Assembly (NCBI GenBank): GCA_032622095.1
Contig: CP136066.1
Location: 43,599,835 to 43,663,834, forward strand
Direction: 5' to 3'
DNA length: 64,000 nt
Origin: Siphonodentalium dalli
Taxonomy: Eukaryota; Mollusca; Scaphopoda; Gadilida; Siphonodentaliidae
The translations under genes and the position numbers were made by a program. The notes beneath the pieces were generated by a model, which had not been told where the DNA came from, did no database searches, and saw nothing but the letters and a program-made list of their open reading frames with translations. This document shows, piece by piece, positions 10,985-21,594 of the stretch. Every line of letters begins with the position of its first letter. The first letter of the stretch is position 1.

Positions 10985-11400
10985 TAGTGTGTAACTTTGC
11001 GACAATCACGAATCATCTTTGCAATAAATCGCAAACTACTTTGTGATAAATCACGAACCTTTGTGATAAATCGCAAAACAACTTTGCGACACATCGAAAA
11101 ACATCTTCGTGATAAATCGCAAACGTTTATCAACTGACAGTCCCCAATATGTGGGTGATAACTCACAAAGGTGTTTGCGATTTATCGCAAAGATGTTTGG
11201 GATTTGTCACAAAAATTGCAAACATCTGTGATTTATCACCGACATATATTCGCGACTGTTTTCAATTAATTGCAAAGTTTTGCGATTTATCGTAAAGGTT
11301 TGCGATTAATCGCAAAGGTTTGAGATAAATTGCAAAGGTTTGCGATTTATCGTAAAGGTTTGATTAATCGCAAAAGTTTACGATTTAACACAGATATATT
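10985..11400. repeat. Minisatellite of a palindromic 17-18 bp unit with an orientation switch
   Basis: Degenerate units of TTTGCGATTTATCGCAAA are separated by a few bases. Left of about 11130 the spacer and unit read mainly GCGATAAATCGC-like with C-rich spacers; to the right they read GGTTTGCGATTTATCG. Each unit is self-complementary, so the whole tract could fold into many small hairpins. Confidence 0.75.
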
Positions 11401-11685
11401 TTTATGCTTTGGCACTAATTAATGGGCTTTCTTAGTTATCAACAGGATGTTTTTAATTTATTCTTAGTCTTAGACTAATATTGGTTCTACCGTAAGCGAT
11501 GACTTTGAGGTTGACATGACAGTTTTAGAAAAATGTTGCGCCAATTAAAGTCCAATAGTGCACGCTACAGTGACATTGTTCACTTCAATCAGCACATCCA
11601 GCTGTCCATTTGTTAACTACAATAACAGAACAATGAGCAATGATCAATCAACCATGTATGTAGATCATGCCATGAATCTATACTA

Positions 11686-11989
11686 TCACTCTCACCCAAA
11701 AAAGTGCTGAAGGGTACACATGGTTTGAAAATGTGCTGAAGGGTACACAGGGTTTGTGATCGACACGAACACCATTACTTAAATTGTGTTTATGAAAGCC
11801 TGGCGCCCATCAGTATTTTGTTTTCAGTACAATTTAATATTCACTGGAACGTAAACAATTATTCTCTAACAGAAATCATGGCAGATAAGAAAACTGAATG
11901 TCCTTTAGAACGACATTTCAAACCCTGTGTACCCTTCAGCACATTTTGAAATCCTGTGTATCCTTCAGCACTTTTTTTGGTGAGAGTGA
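11686..11989. mobile_element. MITE with ~68-bp terminal inverted repeats
   Basis: TCACTCTCACC at 11686 is matched by GGTGAGAGTGA ending at 11989. Each arm carries an internal duplication of GTGCTGAAGGGTACACA. The about 160-bp centre is unique and non-coding. No target-site duplication is evident, so the superfamily is undetermined. Confidence 0.7.
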
Positions 11990-13122
11990 CCCCTTCAGCT
12001 CTACTATGGCATGGTCTACCATGTCTGCAAATAAGATAAAGTCACAATAAATTTGTTTCCGATTTCGTCCGATACCAAAGTGATGTATACCGGACCAGGG
12101 AGGTTAGACCAATGCGGTCCGAGGCAGTCTGGTCCACATCCTATATCGCATTAACATGGACCAGCTGGAACTGATTTGGGTGTTGATTCCACCTGACAAT
12201 CTTTCGTATTGTATGAAATATGTCTGTTCCATACCGTACACATATTATTTATTTTGATTTGAGTTTAGTAACAACCATATATTTACTTATTTAAAGTTTA
12301 TAGACATGTTCGACATAGTTTTGCAATTGTAATCAGTGTTGTAATCATTGGAAATATTCACACCGAAAATATACGCAATTTTTTCAACAATATTATCCTT
12401 CGTTGATTTCGTACAATTGGAACAGTTAAACAAAGTATTTGTTACTATTCCACACGAAAAGCGTGAACATAAAGTCGCTTGGAACATTTCTATTGAAATT
12501 CCGTTTGTCGGCTTACGATCGAACCCGGACTAAAAATAGAAAACACGTGCGTCTCTGGGAATTCCGTATATCTAAAATTAGCGTATAAGTAGTCCGTAGC
12601 CAATTATGGCCGTGTATTATTACCGAGGTATTATTTGCGTGCGGAAATCCCCGAGGTTTGCCGATTGCGGCGACCATGTGGATTTCAAAATCTGACCTAG
12701 AATCCGTGTAATCTCGATTTAGCCCCGCCCCGTTATCGGTTTCGGATTCTGAATCCAGATTCTCCCACGAAATAACGACTCATGGGACTGCATGGTAAAT
12801 TCAATGTTCGCAAAGGCGCAGGCCGTTGTCTGGAAAGTTAACGTTTCCATGACAGATACATCTGTGGAACTTTTTGTGTCATCCTTGATAGCCCTCAGCA
12901 TTTATCTTCCTAATTTCGATTAGTCTGCCCACCTACTCTCCCTCTAACATCACTATCTTTACAGCCTCTAAAAAGCCAACACAAATACCTTCTCATTCAT
13001 ATTTTCAGCTCTGTTAATTTTATTTATCACTTTTATCAAATGTATGTATTCTGTAATTATATATTGTAAAATGCTGATTGAATTTATCAAAAATAAAAAT
13101 CAATCAATCTACAAGTATGGGA
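11990..13122. other. Intergenic DNA; possible LINE 3' tail at about 12950-13110
   Basis: Nothing coding is recognised. The stretch to 13110 ends in AAAATAAAAATCAATCAATC, the kind of polyadenylation motif plus short tandem tail that non-LTR retrotransposons leave, but no ORF is attached. Confidence 0.35.
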
Positions 13123-13124
13123 AG

Positions 13125-13200
13125 CCAAATTGACATAATAAATAATTGAGATTAAGCGCAATTGCGCTTAAGCTCAATTATTTATTAAATGTCAATTTGG
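13125..13200. repeat. 76-bp near-perfect palindrome
   Basis: The left arm CCAAATTGACATAATAAATA and the right arm ending TATTTATTAAATGTCAATTTGG are near-complementary across a centre of GCGCAATTGCGC. The size and form suit a miniature foldback element. Confidence 0.75.
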
Positions 13201-13764
13201 ATTCATATACAAGAACTACACCATTCGCTAAAATAACTTGAAGACCTCGTAAATACAAACGAACAGCAGAAAAAGATTTTTTTTGGAGCGGTTGAGCCCC
13301 AATACAGAACGCTCAATAACAGCATCTGTTATTTGAAACCGACATTTTAACTTGTTGAAATTGTTCTGTTCTCAGTGAATTGATTTGACAGTGGTCGTTT
13401 ACTTCTGGAATATGGAATCTGGATTTTAAACTGAAGCAGTGAACTTTCGCCTATATTATCCAATTGTCTACTAAATGTTCAGAGTTTTCGCGTTGATTGG
13501 TACTACTTTTATTGATTAGATAAGGACTAGCAACATAAAAAAAAAAAAATTTGTTGAAATATTTTGGGTATTCACCGTATTGTAGTAAGTTCAAGATGGC
13601 GCCCAACATGCCCCCCCCCCCCGTTTTTCAGACGGGTCACTAGGTCAGTTTGATGCAAATTATAGGGAGACAATCTTGTCATATATGTATACAAATGCAT
13701 ACAGTTTTGTGAAGATAAGATAAAATGCCACCATTATAGGGTACAATTTGAACTCACCGTCCAA

Positions 13765-14072
13765 CATGGCCGCGAAAATGGCAGCTGGAACTTGTGGAAG
13801 GGGATTTGTTTTCTATAATATCTTTAAGATCAGTTTATGCTGTTTGGTACTGGTTGAGAATTGTTAACTAACCATTGGAGTAACGAAATATGCCAATCAT
13901 GAAGTCATAAACCCTTCTGCCAGTTCTGGTCCCTCAAAAATTGGATTTTACAGAAAACCGGTATAAAATTTTACCAAAAATCACCATTGGGATTTCTAGT
14001 CATATTTCATGGGCAGAACTGTGCAATTTTAGGGAATCATGCAATTTCTTATGCATATTCCAAGTTCCAACT
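13765..14072. repeat. Left arm of a ~1.8-kb inverted repeat pair
   Basis: This segment matches the reverse complement of about 15265-15575. Shared blocks include TGAGAATTGT, AACCATTGG / CCAATGGT, CAAAAATCACCATTGGGATT and CTAGTCATATTTC. The arms are diverged (roughly three quarters identical by eye). It contains GGCGGCC- or GGCCGC-type CpG-rich words typical of the family. Confidence 0.7.
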
Positions 14073-14589
14073 CATTAGAACCAGAATTGTTACTTTGGTT
14101 CAAAATGGCGGCCAAAAATGTGGAAAATGGTAAATATTGCCCCATGCTGCGTGCCATGCAACCACAAACAAGTTGTGGTTGATGACAAAAATTGACTATT
14201 CTGTCTTATATAGATTGAATACCGCACTAACATTTCTGATGCACCTAAGAAGTTGATTTTTCACATATATCCCATATATTATTCTCTGCTCTTTCGAAAA
14301 TGTAGCAAATTGTGACCTACTTGGTTTTTAAGCATGTTACTTAATCAAATGAAAACTATAGGTTCTATTCTGGACAGTTGTTGTCCCAGTACCTTCTGAG
14401 GCATGACAAATTCATTTTAAAGGATGCATTATATAATTTTGCCAAAAAACTTCTTTTGAGAATCTGGCCATATTTCTGAACGGAAATGGGCATGCAGAAC
14501 TTCGAAACTGAGCTGAGCGGGACCAATTTACGTGGCTACTCTTACAAATTAGCGCTAAAATTTATCAACATTGATCAACTTAATACATG

Positions 14590-15262
14590 ATGTTGGTAAA
14601 AATGGTAGTCATGGGCTGACTTTGTGGTCACAGGTGATGTGAATACATGTAGATATACATGAAGTATAATCACAAATGGTGTGACTAGTTATACAATGAG
14701 TGTCTATATATGGTCATGTGTGTGGTGTTTATGGTGAGATGCAGGTATACATCGAGTGCTTTGTGGAGGTGGTAGCCCAGTGGTTAGAGTGTCGGACTTG
14801 TAATGGTGTTAACGCACCGGCGTGAGTTCGCGCCCGGCCGGTGGACTATCGTCTCCACAACAGTGGCTTGGCCAGATTAAGCGGTGTGTGCTATATATAG
14901 CCACACGTTGTTTCAAATCTCGTGCCAGGTTGTGACCCTTGGGCAAGGTCACTTGTACTGTGCTCGCTTCTTCGTACCTAGACGAGAAATATGGACCTGG
15001 TTCTTGGGTAAGTTTAAGCCAAGAGCAATCTTGTGAAGTGCCATTATGGCAGCATGCGTTTACATGGCATTTACTCAACAGCTGGGGTAATAATGTGAAG
15101 CGCTTAGGGCCCTCGCGGGGATACGCGCTATATAAGCTCCATCATTTTTATTATTTAGTGCTAATGCATGAGGTGAATATGTTTATGTGTAGTGGCTGTA
15201 TGGTCATTGAGGTGGTGTATGGGTATAACAAGAGTAGCTACATGGTCATATGTGCGTTTGAG
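14590..15262 (+). repeat. Minisatellite block interrupted by a SINE
   Basis: The parts on either side of the SINE (14590-14754 and 15163-15262) share words such as TGGTCATGTGTG, GGTGTATGGGTA and GGTGAATATG. Their reverse complement resembles the CCATACAGCCAC/TATACATATACACC units at 63.1-64.0 kb. The block lies between the two inverted arms at 13.8 and 15.3 kb. Confidence 0.5.
14761..15156 (+). mobile_element. tRNA-derived SINE with target-site duplication
   Basis: The head has an A box (TAGCCCAGTGG at about 14771) and a B box (GAGTTCGCGCC at about 14823) of a tRNA-type RNA polymerase III promoter. The body is unrelated, and the 3' end reads GAAGCGCTTAGGGCCC ... GCGCTATATAAGCTCC followed by an ATT-rich tail. 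AGTGCT at 14755-14760 is repeated at 15157-15162, so the insertion boundaries are clear. The 3' tail resembles the LINE-like tails on which SINEs are mobilised. A tail-only fragment occurs at about 30717-30780. Confidence 0.85.
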
Positions 15263-15264
15263 TT

Positions 15265-15575
15265 GGAATATTCATAAGAAATGACATTTGTCACTTAGAT
15301 TGCACAGTTCTTCCCATTTCTTGACGAAATATGACTAGAATCCCAATGGTGATTTTTGGTTAATTTTTATACCGTGTTCTGTAGAATCCAATTTTTAGGG
15401 ATCGGAGGTTGCAGAGCGACATGAATGGCATATTTCATTGCCCCAATGGTCAGTTAACATGACCAATACAAAATAAAGTTACAATTCTCAAACAGTTCCA
15501 AAAAGCAGAAACTGGTTTTAACGATATTAGTGAAAAAAGGTCAAATTTTGCGGCCATTTTGGATTATCGTAGACA
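15265..15575. repeat. Right arm of the inverted repeat pair at 13.8/15.3 kb
   Basis: Reverse-complement partner of 13765-14072. Together they enclose about 1.2 kb containing the minisatellite and the SINE. The pair could be the ends of an old foldback element or two opposed copies of one family. Confidence 0.7.
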
Positions 15576-15850
15576 AATTGAATCTGGATACAAAGGCGGA
15601 CATCCATGGTATCGCTTCGACAATCTCCAATGTCTATATATTCTTTAATATAGCCATTATATTTGATACAAAATAAATACCCCTAAATCTCCAATTTTCG
15701 AAATGTCAAGGTCAATTTGAAGGTCAATGGGTCACCAAAATCATGGAACCAGCTAACCAGCTGATGTGGACCACATACCAAACCAACCCTGACAGTTTCA
15801 TGCTTTAATCCAAAAGTGAACGATTTTGTGTTAAGCTACTCCACTACCAG

Positions 15851-16196
15851 TGACAATGTTGACCAAATGTAGGACAAATTTGTTCTCTTAAATTAACTAG
15901 CAGTTTTTGACTCGCCATGGGGGAGGGACCAGGACACAAGCTTTCCATGTGTTGGAAATGTCCAACCTGACACCTGGTTGGAAAATTTCCAGCTGACGGC
16001 CATTTCGGTCCAAATTTTTTACCAAAAGTAGGAAAATATGCAATTATTGGTCCAAAAACAATAAATTGCCCCAATAAATTGTTTGAAAATCAAACTGCAA
16101 GAACATTTTCGACCTACGTTTGGTGTGAAATATTCAACTAATGTTGTGTCAGGTATGAAATTCCCAACTGTTGAAAATTTTGACCAAAGTTGGAGG
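15851..16196 (+). repeat. ~350-bp dispersed repeat, copy 1
   Basis: Matches 60124-60488 along its length: GACAATGTTGACCAAATGTA, TTAAATTAACTAGCAGTTTT, GGGAGGGACCAGGACACAA, TTTGAAAATCAAACT and GAAATT.CCAACTGTTGAAAA are shared. The left and right parts are themselves weakly inverted copies, suggesting a MITE or foldback element. It ends beside a poly-C run. Confidence 0.75.
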
Positions 16197-16517
16197 GGGT
16201 GTGACACCCAACCCCCCCCCCCCCCCCTGTCGCCACGTCCCTGGGTACCAGTAAAGCCATCATCCTTCGTGTAAGATTGTAAAGTTCGGATAGCGTAGGC
16301 CGGGTACTATATGTTGTATCTACCTAGATCGGAAGTTATAAGCGGAAGTTGCATTTAAATTATCTACGAATATAGGGACAATCCTACATGCAGTAACCGC
16401 ACACTATAGCATGCATGAGTGGGCGAATTAATAGCTCGACGCATATACACTGAATGGCGTTGGGTTAAATTTTACCAAACACAATGGTGCATACAGCGCA
16501 ACGCGAACGTTAGGTAA

Positions 16518-17729
16518 ATGTTACCCAATGTTTGGCAATGTTTTTACTCAACGCAGGGTAACCATTTGCCGTTCGTGCGAGAATTGGAAAAATTAGAAAT
16601 ATTTCTTAAAAATCTGTGCGACAAGTCTCCCAACATGCATGAACATGCGGGGTCCGATACCAGCTCTGCTCTTAGTGGTACCGAAGCGCAGATCTATGAG
16701 AATCTTGTCGAGTTGAATACCAAAGCAACGATGATAAAGGACGCTGTGCCATCTGCAAAAGGCATATTACTTAAAGATTGTGACTTGGAAGCCTCGCTCT
16801 CGCGGATTTCAATTGATTGTCAGCGGAGTTCTGACGTCATTAATCGCCTGACCGATGAGTTATCTGCCCTTTATGGAAGGATGCTGACGAATCCAGAAGG
16901 AACGCCGGCTCCGCGAACAAGCATTAGTTTGCCACCAGCTTTCCAAGAAATCGATGATAAATTATCAGGTGCTGCCCTGGAATCCCAATCATTCACTGAG
17001 ATTTCCCGTTTCCAGTATAGGGGCATGGATCCTATTGTGTGCTATATTCCATCATCACCCGGACATTTATTGTTGTCTGTATCCACTCCGTGTAGGTTGT
17101 CAAAAATTGACGAGAACGCTCACGTAATTTTATCAACGATAACTCCTACATGGCTCCGGGGACTCTGTATCCGTAACAACCAGTTGTTCGCCACTGGAAA
17201 CGACCCTAATGTGCACGTTTATGAGTTGAACAATCTGTCATTTCTTCGGAAGTTCCCTTCACATGGAGTAGGTAATAGCATTGCTGGTATTGGTGAGAAT
17301 TTCGTAATTTCGTGCCCATATGATGATGACATTAGAGTGTCTATTATTACTAAAAGTGGTCAACGGTTAAATTCCACGTGTCGAATCGACGAACCGGGGT
17401 CCATTCTTGTTACTCGTAACGAGGATCGTGTTCTGGTTTCCGATTTCGACGATAATTCTGTATTCATTTTGTCAATCGAGCTGAAAGTCATGAGGAAGAT
17501 TGGTGTTAAAGGACCTGCTGGCATGTGTTCGGTCGGCCAGTCCGTATATATACTATCGCGAGGAACGAACAGTGTGATGGAATTCAGACTGGATGGGAGT
17601 TTCGTCAGAAATGTCCTTTCTCAGAAAGATGGGATACAGGAACCTTACCGCGTGTCATACCACGACCACAGCGACCGCCTCGCTGTCAGTTGCAGATTCT
17701 TTAAGAATATATTCGTTTTCTTGAGTTAG
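16518..17729 (+). CDS. TRIM/NHL-like protein, C-terminal exon (coiled coil + beta-propeller)
   Basis: An ORF of 403 codons from ATG 16518 to TAG 17727-17729. The N-terminal part (about residues 14-135) is predicted helical and heptad-like, as in the coiled coil of TRIM proteins. From about 165 on, repeated beta-strand motifs (VHVYELNN, RVLVSDFDDNSVFILS, SVYILSRGTNSVMEF, RLAVSC) suit a six-bladed NHL-type propeller. No RING or B-box is present. A good acceptor (polypyrimidine then CAG at 16554-16556) lies in frame, so the real exon may begin at 16557 with earlier exons not recognised here. Bivalves carry many such TRIM-like genes, often linked to innate immunity or ubiquitination; that role is inferred. 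No AATAAA is seen in the next 100 bases. A 33-base relic of a related copy sits near 25.6 kb. Confidence 0.7.
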   Translation: MLPNVWQCFYSTQGNHLPFVRELEKLEIFLKNLCDKSPNMHEHAGSDTSSALSGTEAQIYENLVELNTKATMIKDAVPSAKGILLKDCDLEASLSRISIDCQRSSDVINRLTDELSALYGRMLTNPEGTPAPRTSISLPPAFQEIDDKLSGAALESQSFTEISRFQYRGMDPIVCYIPSSPGHLLLSVSTPCRLSKIDENAHVILSTITPTWLRGLCIRNNQLFATGNDPNVHVYELNNLSFLRKFPSHGVGNSIAGIGENFVISCPYDDDIRVSIITKSGQRLNSTCRIDEPGSILVTRNEDRVLVSDFDDNSVFILSIELKVMRKIGVKGPAGMCSVGQSVYILSRGTNSVMEFRLDGSFVRNVLSQKDGIQEPYRVSYHDHSDRLAVSCRFFKNIFVFLS

Positions 17730-17810
17730 CCATGAATAGTGATGGTACGTGTCGTCTGAATAATGTTATGCAGCTAGTTTAATTTACTTGTATGTGTTAA
17801 TTTATTATAC

Positions 17811-18316
17811 AATCAACGTCGTTTTCGATGGATCTATGAGCGTATAGAAGTCAGTCGACAAACAACTTACGCTGAAATGGTCAATGTTACACCCGTTCGG
17901 TTGATTACCCAGCTTATTAATTTTTTTTAAGTTGGATACCCAGTTTTTATCACATTTACTTTTGGGTACCCAGCTTTATGAAAACAGTCTGCAGGACCTA
18001 TGTCCGATGACTACAATTCTTCTCCGCTATATTTTCAAGCATCGTGGCGAATATATACCATATATTCACAAATTGTTACAGGTTCAGTTCAAAACAACAG
18101 ACGCCATTCACTAATTAGATCACGTTCTGTGTGAGATTTCATAATCTGGTTACCCTGGATACCCAAATGTATTTTTTTTTTAAAGCTGGGTACCCAACTG
18201 AACATCTAAAAAAACGAAGCTGGTTACCCAACTGAACGAAAGCGGGTGACTGTGACCATTTCAGCACAACTGAGACTTCTATACGACCATAGATCCATCG
18301 ACAAACGACGTTGATT
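17811..18316. mobile_element. 506-bp MITE with ~100-bp inverted termini
   Basis: The left end AATCAACGTCGTT and right end AACGACGTTGATT are followed inwards by matching GATGGATCTATG, GTATAGAAGTC, GCTGAAATGGTCA and GGTTGATTACCCAGC-like blocks. The interior carries several TGGGTACCCAGCTT motifs. It is non-coding and lies just downstream of the TRIM/NHL exon. Confidence 0.75.
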
Positions 18317-19216
18317 ACTTATAATTACAACAATGAAACTTTATTTGCAACTATTTAGTGTTAATCCACCTCAGACAATACATTGACAATTAGAGGGTTT
18401 TCCGTTAGACGATCTCCGAATCTGGTTGATGGACCCAAAATATAGATTGACCGAAATTGACAACGACCAATCGAACTTGCAGAAAATAAAATATACTTCA
18501 ACTGCGATAAACTAATAAAACTAATTCTTGTTTGTTACTATTTATACATTTAAAATGATGCAAAAACAACTAAATAATTACCAACACACCAGATGCGAAC
18601 GAATTCCCGAAGCGGTGGTCCCTGGTTCGTTCAAAATAAACTTTAATACTGCGTAAATAGTGGTCCCTGGTTAGTTCAAAATAAACATAATACTGCGTAA
18701 ATTCGTATTACACGTAATACACATTGCTTATCGTTCAACCTGAATTTGTCCCTGGTGGGTTAGCGATACCCGGTGATAACTGCCTGTGTAAAAAAAATGC
18801 CCAGGTCACATTTACTGTTCTCGTGACCAATGGCATGTCATTATTATTTGTATAAAGCTGAACAAAATGTTAATGTGGTTGTAATGAGGTAACAACTATT
18901 TATTCCCAACAATATCAGCCATGTTAATCAGCCTGATTCGTTTGTTTTCGTGGTAACTATACGTTGTCATGGACGCTTTTCGAAAAAAAAAGTGGGCAAA
19001 TAAAACACGCGGAACGAATTTTGAGCGTGCAGTCCAGCATTATAAAACATGAACACGATAAAAACCCATGGAAGTATAGAAAGTCTGTGTAAGGATCATA
19101 AATACGCACCGTTATCTTTCACCCCATTCCATTCTTTTGATTGGCTGAGAATGTGTCACATGGCGGGCCGTATATCGCTTGTTATCCTAACTTGTTGACC
19201 GCTCAGAGATCATCTC
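18317..19216. other. Intergenic DNA with a small direct repeat
   Basis: A motif GTGGTCCCTGGTT.GTTCAAAATAAAC is repeated at about 18613 and 18660. Otherwise no gene or recognisable element. Confidence 0.4.
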
Positions 19217-19275
19217 TCTCGACCATACGACTGTGACGTGTATCAGAAGGAATTGAGTCATATCTGGAGTTATTC
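19217..19275 (+). pseudogene. C2H2 zinc-finger relic
   Basis: Translating the + strand gives RPYDCDVYQKELSHIWSYSL, the linker and first half of a C2H2 finger in which the second Cys has become Tyr. It resembles the fingers at 21.2 kb and the broken minus-strand gene at 24.3-25.2 kb (FSHIWSL is shared with the latter). No surrounding frame is open. Confidence 0.5.
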
Positions 19276-19640
19276 TCTTTAAAAAGCCGACGAAAATGTT
19301 ACAATATTTACGTTGGATATCTCATTCACAATCAGTTACTGAATGGATGGGATTCCCTCCATTTCATTGGAGAGTGGCGAAGCACGCGTGATTTCATTGG
19401 TTTATGGCATCACATCACTTCACAGATCAGAGGTCTATGACGTGTTGATAAGTTTCCCACGCATTGTCAAACTCAACTATTGTTGGAAAACTGAATGCAG
19501 GCGATATATCAATAACTCATTTTACTCATCGCAATATAGGAGACATCATCTTCGAGTTTTTATTAGTCAACGATCTTCGTGACTGATTATTTTTTCGCAT
19601 CTTGTTGTATTTTTTAACTATTTCTAAATACCACTATTCT

Positions 19641-19817
19641 CACAAACATTTACAACGCCAGGAATGCACTCCATATATGGAAATTGTTTATTACGTCATG
19701 TTCGGAATGTCGCGTCGTTGGAGAAATGCAATTTAGTGGACATATCCAGAGGCGAACATCCAGATTATCGTCGTCTTTTTAACGAGACTTTCTGGAGTCT
19801 GACAATGCATAAGACAC
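19641..19817 (+). repeat. Duplicate of the sequence upstream of the zinc-finger ORF
   Basis: Nearly the same as 21046-21213: ACATTTAC..C.CCAGGAATG, ATATATGGAAATTGTTTATT, GTCGCGTCGTTGGAG and TCTGGAGTCTGACAATGCAT. In this copy the match stops at about 19817, where the fingers should begin, and a LINE fragment follows. Confidence 0.8.
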
Positions 19818-19891
19818 AGACGAGTCACAACTGATCCGTGACATTATTGTTGGTTTGTTGGAGAGTCATGCTGTGAGAACGGATCGATGGT

Positions 19892-20960
19892 CTATGGCGG
19901 GTCGAAATAGGTGTTCTCATCGGTCAGGACAACATCGGCTCTTGTATCCGATCGATCAACACCGCGCTTTTTCAGAAGAAAGTATGCATGCCATAATCGA
20001 GATGTAGCCGAGATCATGAAGTTCAGGAAGGAGTCAATATAATTCAGCACAGACATCGGTTCATCATTCGTGAGTGATATATGAAGTAAGATCATATTGG
20101 TGGACGATAGCTGATCAACAAGAATGAATGGGTGTAACTCAAACTGGTTAATGATAACATAGAACATGTCGTTTCTTATATTTACAAGGTAATGACAATC
20201 AATGAGTATATGTTCTACGATATCGGTGTATGAAAGTTCACAGACAGAGCAGAATCGCATCTGAGAAACTGGTTGCTTCAATTACACTTGCTTGTGTGTG
20301 GTATGATCGCCTGTTGTTTGGGAATTGCTACAAAGGTACCAAATGGGTGAGACTTGCGGCGTGCCATGTACTTTTACAAATCGACTGAATGATGGGTCAG
20401 TACTTATTCTTGATTTCGACGCGAATTTTTCTGCTTTATTTATAGTACATCTGACTCGTCTTTGTGTCATATGGTGGTGTGTAGATGCACTCCTAAAGGC
20501 GTCTGAGAAAGACGTTTTTGCAGGCCTTTCCCGTAGGAACACGACATAAGCCACCGAACAGAGAAAGCTTCCTGGCTTCAATGGTCGACTCCAACGACGA
20601 AGTTCCCAACACACCAAGAACAATATCTGTTCTGCATCTCGGCGATAGGCCTTGAATGCGTTTTAAACAGAAGCGATGGATTCTTTCCAGCTTGGTTTCA
20701 TTACAAACTGACGTGTTGTACAAAAACTCCGATCCATAGAGGCCACGTGAGAGTACAATAGATTTGTAAATGGCCAAGGAGCTAATGGGTGTGATTCCAC
20801 CCGCATATAGTCCAGCATTGCTGAGAATTAGGAATGTTGAACGAAGTATATGGAATCTGTGACTGTGTTATGACGGTTAGTTTTCTCCAAAGGTATTCCA
20901 AGATGGACGATCCCGTCTGTTTCAAGAACAGGAACATTGTTAATTAACCAAGATCGCGAA
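19892..20960 (-). mobile_element. LINE fragment: end of reverse transcriptase and C-terminal Cys/His motif
   Basis: On the minus strand, three frames read in succession: the end of a non-LTR RT (YKSIVLSRGLYGSEF, then LERIHRFCLKRIQGL at 20777-20493), a middle piece (20623-20282) and a C-terminal segment with FCSVCELSYTDIVEHILIDC (20281-19892). YKSIVL-R-LYG and the C-X2-C...H...C motif belong to the post-RT region of Jockey/CR1-like LINEs. At least two frameshifts show it is dead. The coding similarity continues weakly to about 20960. A fragment of the same family lies at 31.1-31.4 kb. Confidence 0.75.
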
Positions 20961-21177
20961 TTAGCTGGGTTGAGTGGTTTTCCATCGAATACGACAACTT
21001 TACATCCCTATTGATTGTAAATAAACCGCCATGTTCTACTCACAAACATTTACTACTCCAGGAATGCACTACATATATGGAAATTGTTTATTACGTCATG
21101 TTGGGTAACTTGGGCATGTCGCGTCGTTGGAGTAATGGAAATTAGTGGACACGAACATCCGTTAGGATTATCGTCGT

Positions 21178-21594
21178 ATGTTAAAGAGACTGATCTGGAG
21201 TCTGACAATGCATAAGAGGACCAACAACGGCGATCGCGCATATGAGTGTGACGTGTGTCAGAAGGCATTCAGTCTTACCGCTAGTCAATCGAAGCATGAG
21301 AGACTGTACAACGCCAATGGACCATACGAATGTGACGTGTGTCCGAAGGCATTCAGTCTTACCGCTAGTCAATCGAAGCATGAGAGACTCTACACCGGCA
21401 ATCGACCATACGAATGTGACGTGTGTCAGAAGGCATTCAGTCTTACCGCTAGTCAATCGAAGCATGAGAGATTCTACAACGGCAATCGACCATACGAATG
21501 TGACGTGTGTCGGAAGGCGTTTAATCAGTCCGGAAACATTGCAGATCATAATATAATCGACACCGGCGATCACCCATACGAATGTGACGTTTGA
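21178..21594 (+). CDS. C2H2-type zinc-finger protein with second His replaced in every finger
   Basis: A 138-codon ORF with nearly identical 84-bp (28-residue) repeats starting at YECDVC. Cys pairs are at 24/27, 52/55, 80/83 and 108/111, each followed by KAF, and the first zinc His is kept (H40, H68, H96, H124). The position of the second His is Tyr (44, 72, 100) or Asp (128), and Asn in the leading partial finger. The TGxRPYEC linker is kept in part. The frame ends when the second Cys of finger five would be expected; TGA differs from a Cys codon there by one base. C2H2 arrays normally bind DNA, but these fingers may not hold zinc properly. It is therefore either a decaying gene or an odd C2H-Y variant. 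Upstream sequence is shared with 19641-19817. The ATG is plausible but unproven; the ORF may be the last exon. Confidence 0.6.
   Translation: MLKRLIWSLTMHKRTNNGDRAYECDVCQKAFSLTASQSKHERLYNANGPYECDVCPKAFSLTASQSKHERLYTGNRPYECDVCQKAFSLTASQSKHERFYNGNRPYECDVCRKAFNQSGNIADHNIIDTGDHPYECDV

Noticed and set aside
14761..14835. tRNA gene
   Set aside because: A and B boxes are there but the arms do not pair as a tRNA, and the sequence continues into a SINE body with a target duplication.
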